A DNA stretch of 10,759 nucleotides, from NCBI GenBank assembly GCA_021798135.1, contig JAJZYI010000100.1, positions 1 to 10,759 on the forward strand. Reading direction: 5' to 3'. The notes beneath the pieces are model-generated. The model worked only from the letters and a program-made list of their open reading frames with translations, was not told the origin of the DNA and searched no databases. Below are positions 6,162 through 10,759 of the stretch, in pieces; the stretch's first letter is position 1; every line of letters starts with the position of its first letter. A program made the position numbers and the translations under genes. The stretch is from Actinomycetes bacterium (GTDB lineage Bacteria; Actinomycetota; Acidimicrobiia; Acidimicrobiales; UBA8190).

Positions 6162-6331
6162 CCGTCCCCGGGGCCTCCGCGCCTCGGCCGCAGCGCCACG
6201 GGCGAGGCGGCCGACGATCCCTCCACGTCCGGCCGACGGGCCCCGGTCGGCGCCGCGGCACGCGCCGCCGGGTCGCCGTCCAGCGCGGGGATGGTGACGA
6301 CCTCGAACCGGTCACCCGAGAGCCCGAGCAG

Positions 6332-6949
6332 TCACCGAACCCGGGGCGGTCCAGCCGCCCTCCTCTCTCGGTCATAGATGACGATCGGCACCACGATGAT
6401 CAAGATGCCGACAGCCCACATCAGGATCATGGCCAGCACGGCAACCCAGTCCTGGGTCCACCCAGGAAAGGCTTCGCCAACGGCGATGAGACCCTCGGAG
6501 TAGGGACCGGTGCTGGCCGCAACTCGGTAGTTGCCGGTCGTGGCCGCGTCGAACTTGGCGACGCCGCCACCCTCCATGCCGCCGATCCTGTAGGTCGGCC
6601 CGTGAATCAGCTCGACCTTGACAGGATCCCCTGCCGGGCCCGAGACCTTGACCGTCACCGGATAGAGCTGACCATGGCAGTTCGGATAGTCGAGGCAGGC
6701 GGTGCCTTCCGAGTAGACGTAGTAGGTGGTGGCGTGGTCGACGTGAAGCGTGAGCACTCCTGGAACGGCAACACGGGCGAAACCCTCGGCTTGGTCGCTC
6801 TTGGCCTGACCGCCCCCGAGAGCAATTCCCAGGGCCAAGGCAACGCCACCGACGGCCAGAAGGGCTGCGAGCAGGTAGCGGGAGCGACGCGGCTTGCGAA
6901 GGGGCTGCTTCGGACGCTCGGCTTCGGTCGGGGATTCCCTCACAGCCAT
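6332..6949 (-). CDS. Two-helix membrane protein with extracytoplasmic domain, lower GC
   Basis: The product has 205 residues. A basic cytoplasmic N-terminus (KQPLRKPRRSR) precedes helix 1 (about 25-46). A 120-residue extracytoplasmic domain (47-167) follows, rich in Val/Thr/Tyr and probably beta-structured, with two Cys (85 and 91, in ACLDYPNC) likely to form a disulfide. Helix 2 (168-191) is followed by a short basic tail (YDRERRAAG). The positive-inside rule puts both ends in the cytoplasm. I do not recognise the family. The ribosome site AGGTGA (6956-6961, minus) is well placed for the ATG at 6949. A palindromic DevR-like box lies 54 bp upstream, with a possible -10 (AATGAA, about 6971-6976). 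The gene is visibly less GC-rich than its neighbours, with many A/T third positions and AAG, AAT and ATC-type codons, which suggests later acquisition. It stands alone between an aberrant DMT tail and the TetR gene. Confidence 0.8.
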   Translation of the reverse strand: MAVRESPTEAERPKQPLRKPRRSRYLLAALLAVGGVALALGIALGGGQAKSDQAEGFARVAVPGVLTLHVDHATTYYVYSEGTACLDYPNCHGQLYPVTVKVSGPAGDPVKVELIHGPTYRIGGMEGGGVAKFDAATTGNYRVAASTGPYSEGLIAVGEAFPGWTQDWVAVLAMILMWAVGILIIVVPIVIYDRERRAAGPPRVR

Positions 6950-7002
6950 GGCAGATCACCTGCCTCTTCCTTCATTCGACCACGCTGGTGGCAACCCGGG
7001 CA

Positions 7003-7016
7003 GGGACGAAGGTCCC
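7003..7016 (-). promoter_or_regulatory. DevR/DosR-like box 3, perfect palindromic arms
   Basis: On the minus strand this reads GGGACCTTCGTCCC, with perfect GGGAC/GTCCC arms around a 4-bp centre, the best match in the window to the mycobacterial DosR core. It is centred about 60 bp before the ATG of the membrane protein at 6949. A start site about 42 bp from the centre would fall near 6967, with a -10-like AATGAA just ahead of it and an AGGTGA ribosome site just after. Confidence 0.55.
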
Positions 7017-7119
7017 AGGCGAGTCACGCTCGCGGCGCCCCCGAGTCCAGGTCCGCACAGCACCATCGTCCGCACGCGTCCCCGATCGGTAGCCACCACG
7101 GCCCACTCCCGCACCGGCC

Positions 7120-7147
7120 CCCCTGACCCCGAGGTGCCGGTCAGGGG
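7120..7147 (-). terminator. GC-rich hairpin, possible terminator for the TetR gene
   Basis: CCCCTGACC (7120-7128) and GGTCAGGGG (7139-7147) form a perfect 9-bp stem with a 10-nt loop. It lies about 130 bp past the TetR stop codon on the minus strand. There is no T-run on either side, so the role is tentative. Confidence 0.4.
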
Positions 7148-7275
7148 CGCTCGGAACGGTCACTCGGGACACCGTCGACCGCCGTGTCGCCGTGTCGCTG
7201 GAGCAGGGCTCCGAGCCCGGCCGGTGCCCGGGCTGCCGGTCACACCGGCGGAGCGCGCGACGGCTGGCGCCTCCC

Positions 7276-7884
7276 CTACCAGCCCTCGCCCACGAGCATC
7301 CCCAGGTGCACCACCGCGTCGCCGACCGCGCCCGGGGCGCCGATCCCCAGGGCACCCTCCATGTACTGCAGCAGCAGCTCGCGCGCCGCGCCCATGATCG
7401 CCACGCCCGCCGCGTCGTAGTGCCCGGGGGGACGGCGCTCGCCGCGCGCCTCGGCGCACAGCGCGAGGTGCCTCGCACAGAGCCTGCAGTTCGACCGCAG
7501 GACCTCGCGCCGGCGCTCCTCGAGTGCCGGGCTCACCCCGATCGCCTCGGTGTACAGCACCCGGTACCGCCGGGCGTCGGCGACCATCGTCTGGAGCCAC
7601 TGCTCGGTCCAGATCCTGGCGCGGACCTCCCACACGGGCGGCGACCGGTCGAGCGCCGCCGTCACCGGCCCGATGACCCGCTCCACCTCCTGTTCGAACA
7701 GGGCCAGGAACAGGTCGATCCGGTCACCCGCGTGCCGGTAGAAGTCCCTGGTCGACACCCGCGCCTCGCGGCACAGGTCGGAGATGGTCGTCGCCTCGTA
7801 GCCCACCGTCCCGAACAGCTCGAGCCCGGCGTCGAGCAGACGACGGCGCGGGGACCGCTCGTCGTGCACCGCCGCCGCTGCCAT
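7276..7884 (-). CDS. TetR-family transcriptional regulator
   Basis: This 202-residue cytoplasmic repressor has the usual TetR length. The N-terminal DNA-binding domain (about 12-60) shows the classic order: RRRLLDAGLELFGTVGYEAT, then ISDLCREARVSTRDFYRHAG, where the helix-turn-helix recognition segment is VSTRDFYRH, then the linker helix DRIDLFLALFEQEVERV. The rest (about 65-200) is a helical ligand-binding domain with Cys132, Cys135 and Cys142 in the stretch RSNCRLCARHLALCAEARG. Its ligand is not evident. The ATG at 7882-7884 has only a weak ribosome site (GGACGG). The promoter region upstream (about 7955-7975) carries a possible operator. It is in the same direction as the 2TM gene 241 bp upstream, but they are probably separate units. 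The family assignment is secure, the target unknown. Confidence 0.9.
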   Translation of the reverse strand: MAAAAVHDERSPRRRLLDAGLELFGTVGYEATTISDLCREARVSTRDFYRHAGDRIDLFLALFEQEVERVIGPVTAALDRSPPVWEVRARIWTEQWLQTMVADARRYRVLYTEAIGVSPALEERRREVLRSNCRLCARHLALCAEARGERRPPGHYDAAGVAIMGAARELLLQYMEGALGIGAPGAVGDAVVHLGMLVGEGW

Positions 7885-7954
7885 GCCGCCGTCCGTCAGG
7901 CCGCGGCCACCACCGGCGCACGTCGCCGTGTGCGGCAGGCGTCACCCACTCGCC

Positions 7955-7975
7955 GGATCACCGTTCCGTTCTACC
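7955..7975 (-). promoter_or_regulatory. Possible TetR promoter/operator
   Basis: On the minus strand this reads GGTAGAACGGAACGGTGATC plus one base. TAGAAC could be a -10, and GAACG is directly repeated five bases on. It is 71-91 bp upstream of the TetR start. This is a composition-based suggestion only. Confidence 0.25.
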
Positions 7976-8125
7976 ATGGCGGGCCCGCCGCAACGCGGAA
8001 CGCCGGCGCACGGCCGCACCGCCGGTCGAGCCGCTCACGCGCCGGATGCCGACGGAGCACCCGCCGGCGCTCGGCCGCACCCGCGACCGCCACCGTGGCG
8101 GGACGGCGCCGCGGCCCGCCGGCGC

Positions 8126-8464
8126 TCACCGCCGGTGCTGTCGCTGCCGGTGGCGGTGCAGCTCGGCGTCGACGTCGGCCTCCGTCACCGGCCGGCGCAG
8201 GAACACGTCCCAGGCGTGCAGCACCAGCCCGATGCCCCAGCCGCCGAGCACCCATGCCGGCCAGAAGTACCCGGCGCCCGTCAGGGCCCACGCCACGACC
8301 AGGAAGGCGTTGACGACCACGAAGGCCACGACGTGCGAGCCGAAGTCGCGCCTGGCGGCGACCCGCTTGCGCGCCTCCTCGCGCGACGCGTCCTCCGCGA
8401 GCTGTTCGGGCTCGTCGGGCTCGTCGGGAACGACGTCGTGGGCTGGACCTCGGAGCTCGGCCAT
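8126..8464 (-). CDS. 2TM domain-containing protein
   Basis: This small 112-residue membrane protein has an acidic N-terminus (PDEPDEPEQLAED) and then a charged helix (REEARKRVAARRDF). The 2TM domain follows, with helix 1 at about 43-61 (SHVVAFVVVNAFLVVAWAL) and a short turn GAGYFWPAW. Helix 2 runs at about 70-87 (GGWGIGLVLHAWDVF) into a basic His/Arg tail. The pattern F-x2-HV-x2-F-x2-VN, then YFWP-W and GWGIGL-x2-HAW is characteristic of the 2TM family. That family is found alone or fused to histidine kinases or LytTR regulators, and its function is not known. The start at 8464 is supported by GGAGGTG (8469-8475). It follows the MFS gene in the same direction with a 118-bp gap, so co-transcription is possible but unproven. 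Confidence 0.85.
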   Translation of the reverse strand: MAELRGPAHDVVPDEPDEPEQLAEDASREEARKRVAARRDFGSHVVAFVVVNAFLVVAWALTGAGYFWPAWVLGGWGIGLVLHAWDVFLRRPVTEADVDAELHRHRQRQHRR

Positions 8465-8582
8465 GGCACACCTCCGCAGCGCTCGTGTCCCAGCGTGGAC
8501 CCGGGCGCACCGGCAGGCCAGGGGCGATCGGCCCTCGTCGGCGGCGGCGCTCCGCAGGCCCGCTCCGGACGCGGGCCGCCCG

Positions 8583-9740
8583 TCAGCGGACCAGCGAGCG
8601 CGGGAACGCCAGCGCCAGCAGGGCGGAGCCCAGCCCGAGCGCGGCGAGCACCCAGAAGACGGTGACGACGTCGCCGGCGTGCACCCAGAGCCCGACGACG
8701 AGGACGAGGAGCGCGCCGATGCCGTTCGCCAGGCCGAGGGCGATGCCCGATCCCATTGACCGGTTCTCCGGGAAAATGTCCTGCCCGATCAGGACCGTCG
8801 TCGACGCCGTGAGGAACAGGGCCATGCCCAGCAGGGCGGCGGCCACCCACACCGCGGCACCCCGCAGGTACACCACCGGGAAGATGAGCGCCGAGGTGGC
8901 GACGGCCGAGACGACCAGGACCGGCCGGCGGCCGATCCGGTCGGCGAGGTGCCCGCCCCACAGGTTGCCGACCACGCCGACCACGATCATCGTGGTGATG
9001 ATCGACGCGCCGGCGACGAGGCTGCCGCCGCGCACGTGCCACATGACGGGGACGAAGGTCACGACTCCGTAGGTCGTGAGCGCCCGCACGCCGCGGTAGC
9101 CGACCAGCACGGCCAGGGGGCGCGCGTGCTCGCGCCAGCGGATGGCGCGTCCCTGGCGGGGCCGCCTCGGCAGCGCGGGAGCCCAGCGCGCCAGGAACAC
9201 CGCCGTCACCGCACCGGGGACGGCCAGGATCCACAGGCTGCCGAGGCCGAGGTTGGCCGCCACCAGGCTGGCCGCCGTCGGCCAGATCCCACGGCCGAGC
9301 TCGCCCCCGACGAGGAACGCCGAGGTGCGCAGCCCCTGGCGGTCCCGGACCAGGCTGCGGACACCGGCCAGCGCCTGCGGGTGGAAGAACGCGCTGCCGA
9401 TGCCGATCAGCAGCAGGAGCAGGACCAGGACGGTGGTGCTGTGCGCCACTGCTAGCAGGCCGCCGCCGGCGGTGCTCAGGACGAGCCCGGCGACCACCAG
9501 GCTCCGGCCGCCCACCCGGTCGGCCACCCACCCGACCAGCGGCTGCAGCGCCTGGCCGACGATCAGCGCTGCCACCAGGACGCCCGCCATCCGCAGCGGC
9601 AGGTGGACCGAGGCCAGGACGGCCGGCAGCACGCCGGGCAGGTAGTTGGCGGCGCCGTCGTTCAGCAGGTGCGCCCAGGTCAGGCCGAGCAGCCGGCCAC
9701 CGGCGTGGTGCTCGGGCCTCTCCTCCGTGGTCGCCGCCAT
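8583..9740 (-). CDS. MFS exporter, fosmidomycin-resistance (Fsr)-like
   Basis: This is a 385-residue inner-membrane major-facilitator transporter with about 12 helices. The start of the fold, LTWAHLLNDGAANYLPGVLP (20-39), matches the LSH-x2-ND-x5-LLP-x-LLP pattern of Fsr proteins, and FFHPQALAGV (118-127) with LVGGELGRGIWP (143-154) fits the same subfamily. The motif A loops are WVADRVGGRS (71-80) between helices 2 and 3, and GGHLADRIGRRP (262-273) between helices 8 and 9, as expected for the two halves. Fsr members are proton-coupled exporters, and the substrate here cannot be told. The start at 9740 is chosen because the fold begins right after it. Upstream codons in the same frame (GTG nearby, ATG near 9866) read Gly/Ala/Arg-rich and no start has a good ribosome site. 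GGAGG lies 14 bases before the chosen ATG, rather far. Confidence 0.88.
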   Translation of the reverse strand: MAATTEERPEHHAGGRLLGLTWAHLLNDGAANYLPGVLPAVLASVHLPLRMAGVLVAALIVGQALQPLVGWVADRVGGRSLVVAGLVLSTAGGGLLAVAHSTTVLVLLLLLIGIGSAFFHPQALAGVRSLVRDRQGLRTSAFLVGGELGRGIWPTAASLVAANLGLGSLWILAVPGAVTAVFLARWAPALPRRPRQGRAIRWREHARPLAVLVGYRGVRALTTYGVVTFVPVMWHVRGGSLVAGASIITTMIVVGVVGNLWGGHLADRIGRRPVLVVSAVATSALIFPVVYLRGAAVWVAAALLGMALFLTASTTVLIGQDIFPENRSMGSGIALGLANGIGALLVLVVGLWVHAGDVVTVFWVLAALGLGSALLALAFPRSLVR

Positions 9741-10092
9741 CGCGAGCGGACCGGCCTCCGTCACGCCCCTGGTCGCCCGAACGTCCGAACCCGCGGCGGC
9801 GCCGGCGGGACCGCTGCGGCCGGTCGCGCTGGCAGGACCGACACGGCCGGTGCCGCTGCCCGTCATCGGTGGTTCGGCGCGCAGGTGCCACACAGGTGCA
9901 CACGGGCGGTGCCACGGGGAGCGCAGACCATGCTCCCCAGTCTCCCATCCTCGCCGCCGCTCCCGGCCGGCGTCACGGGGCACCGGCACCCTGGCCACGG
10001 GTACCGGCGCCGCGGTCGCCGGGGTACGGGCACGTCTCGCTTGTGACGTTCGCCCCTGGGCGCGGGGTGGCTCGTCCGCGTTCACTGGTGCG
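9741..10092. other. Divergent intergenic region, MFS exporter and His-rich protein
   Basis: This 352-bp region should hold both promoters. It contains an inverted repeat at 9916-9938 and several GGTGCCAC-like words around 9880-9915. No classical -10/-35 pair is obvious. Open frames in it are extensions or shadows. Confidence 0.45.
9916..9938. promoter_or_regulatory. Inverted repeat upstream of the MFS exporter
   Basis: GGGGAGC (9916-9922) and GCTCCCC (9932-9938) are perfect 7-bp arms with a 9-bp spacer, about 176 bp before the chosen MFS start. The size and spacing suit a dimeric repressor, but a chance hairpin in GC-rich DNA is possible. Confidence 0.35.
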
Positions 10093-10476
10093 ATGGCCAC
10101 GAAGACGAAGGTCGCCGCGATTGCCGGTGCTGCCGCCGCTGCGGCTGCCGCCGTGGTGGCCGCGGCCCGCCACTGGGCGCGTCGCGAGCCGACCGGACCC
10201 GCAGCGACCGGCACGGCCCGCCCGGTCCCCGCCCGCCGGGAACCTCCTACCGAGACCGCGGGCCCGCCCACCACCAGCGGTCACGATGACCACGTGGACC
10301 AGGGTGGCCATGGGCACCACGGTGGCCACGTGCCGACGCCGGACCCTGCGCACGCGCCCGGGCACCGGCACCTGCGCCTGCCGGAGCGCATCCGGCGCCA
10401 GGTGCCGCCGGCCACGGTGCTGCAACGCCCGTTCGCCAAGCACCGCCACGGGCTCCGCCACCCGGGCCGCGGCTGA
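10093..10476 (+). CDS. Small His-rich protein with N-terminal membrane/signal segment
   Basis: This 127-residue product keeps high G/C at third positions through its whole length. An N-terminal Lys pair (MATKTK) precedes an Ala/Val hydrophobic stretch (about 7-25), a signal peptide or anchor with no evident cleavage site or lipobox. A Pro/Thr/Arg linker follows. Nine His fall between residues 64 and 93 (GHDDHVDQGGHGHHGGHVP, then AHAPGHRHLR), with three more near the C-terminus. This composition suggests binding of transition metals such as Zn, Ni or Cu outside or at the membrane, but that is inference; I know no matching family. The ATG at 10093 lacks a clear ribosome site. It is divergent from the MFS exporter and converges on the next gene. 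Confidence 0.6.
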   Translation: MATKTKVAAIAGAAAAAAAAVVAAARHWARREPTGPAATGTARPVPARREPPTETAGPPTTSGHDDHVDQGGHGHHGGHVPTPDPAHAPGHRHLRLPERIRRQVPPATVLQRPFAKHRHGLRHPGRG

Positions 10477-10521
10477 CGCCGCCTGCCGGGTCCCCGCACG
10501 ACGCGGCCGGCCCCGACGGCC

Positions 10522-10759
10522 TCAGCCCGTCGGTTCGTGGCCGGTGGCGACCGCAGGTGCCGCGCCGGCGTGGCCCGTGTGGCCGGTGCCGTCGCGGGCC
10601 CCGCTGCCACCACGATCGCCACTGCCACCGCCACTGCCGCTGCCGGCACCTGCCGGCTGGAAGCGCGCCACCGAGAAGCCGAGCAGCAGCGGCACGTCGA
10701 CGGCGAACACCGCCAGCATGGCGGTCATCAGCCCGAGCATCGCGCCGCGGGTGCCGTCG
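10522..10759 (-). CDS. C-terminal end of a membrane protein, 5' part beyond window
   Basis: The minus strand is open from the right edge to a TGA at 10522-10524, giving 78 visible residues. They contain one strong membrane helix (AMLGLMTAMLAVFAVDVPLL, then LGFSVARF) followed by a Gly/Ser-rich tail with three His (GHTGHAG and GHEPTG). The ATG at 10738-10740 could be a start for a 72-residue protein, but no ribosome site precedes it and the frame stays open with DGTRGA before it. A truncated longer protein is therefore more likely. The family is not identifiable from this end. Confidence 0.5.
   Translation of the reverse strand, partial: DGTRGAMLGLMTAMLAVFAVDVPLLLGFSVARFQPAGAGSGSGGGSGDRGGSGARDGTGHTGHAGAAPAVATGHEPTG

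Larger units (their letters stand above)
6950..7275. other. Intergenic stretch upstream of the low-GC membrane gene
   Basis: These 326 bp hold the membrane gene's ribosome site and DevR-like box at one end, and a 9-bp-stem hairpin (7120-7147) toward the TetR gene. The rest shows no repeat or convincing gene. Open frames here lack coding bias. Confidence 0.5.

Noticed and set aside
5042..7126. Long plus-strand open frame of about 690 codons
   Set aside because: Its composition is Arg/Gly/Pro-dominated, it lacks coding bias over the DMT gene, and it runs antisense through the low-GC membrane gene that has its own ribosome site.
9050..9063. GGGACGAAGGTCAC resembling box 3
   Set aside because: It lies inside the MFS coding sequence, has one broken arm, and is explained by the codons there.
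8281..9948. Minus-strand open frame overlapping the MFS and 2TM genes
   Set aside because: It is a frame-shifted shadow of the MFS exporter with no membrane helices and no domain pattern.
9973..10461. 162-codon minus-strand open frame opposite the His-rich gene
   Set aside because: The plus-strand frame has the stronger third-position bias and an N-terminal membrane segment; the minus reading is Arg/Gly/His-rich.

Overview
The window is very GC-rich throughout. Its real genes show the strong G/C bias at third codon positions, the GTG/ATG starts and the short GGAGG-type ribosome sites of a high-GC actinobacterium. The style of the regulators and intergenic repeats suggests something like Geodermatophilaceae or a relative, but that placement is inference only. 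No rRNA, tRNA, CRISPR array or insertion sequence was seen. The region looks like chromosomal housekeeping or stress-accessory sequence, not a phage or plasmid.

Layout, left to right. A small membrane protein (minus, running off the left edge) lies downstream of a WYL-domain regulator (minus). Across a 189-bp divergent gap, which holds an inverted repeat and a 14-bp tandem repeat, is a DinB/maleylpyruvate-isomerase-like protein (plus). Next comes a gap with four 23-bp repeats, a DevR/DosR-like box and a long leader, then a CuA-like cupredoxin lipoprotein (plus). It converges on a second, uncharacterised cysteine-rich lipoprotein (minus). Their shared 3' gap carries a strong hairpin and 61-bp direct repeats. 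A probable decayed gene lies at about 4600-4981, followed by a second DevR-like box and an EamA/DMT transporter (plus). A visibly lower-GC membrane protein (minus) has a third, perfectly palindromic DevR-like box 54 bp upstream. A TetR regulator, a small 2TM-domain protein and an Fsr-like MFS exporter follow (all minus). A His-rich small protein (plus) and the 3' end of a membrane protein with a His-containing tail (minus, cut by the right edge) close the window.

The main connecting signal is three 14-bp sites of form GGGAC-N4-(G/T)(G/C)CCC, upstream of the CuA-like lipoprotein, the DMT transporter and the low-GC membrane protein. They resemble the DevR/DosR dormancy box, whose 14-bp core is GGGACTWWAGTCCC. 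If functional, these three envelope proteins would form a small hypoxia/redox or nitric-oxide responsive set that has no characterised member. The CuA-like protein keeps four of the five side-chain ligands expected from cytochrome oxidase subunit II (His, two Cys, Met) and has Ser where the second His is expected, which makes it the most interesting single gene.
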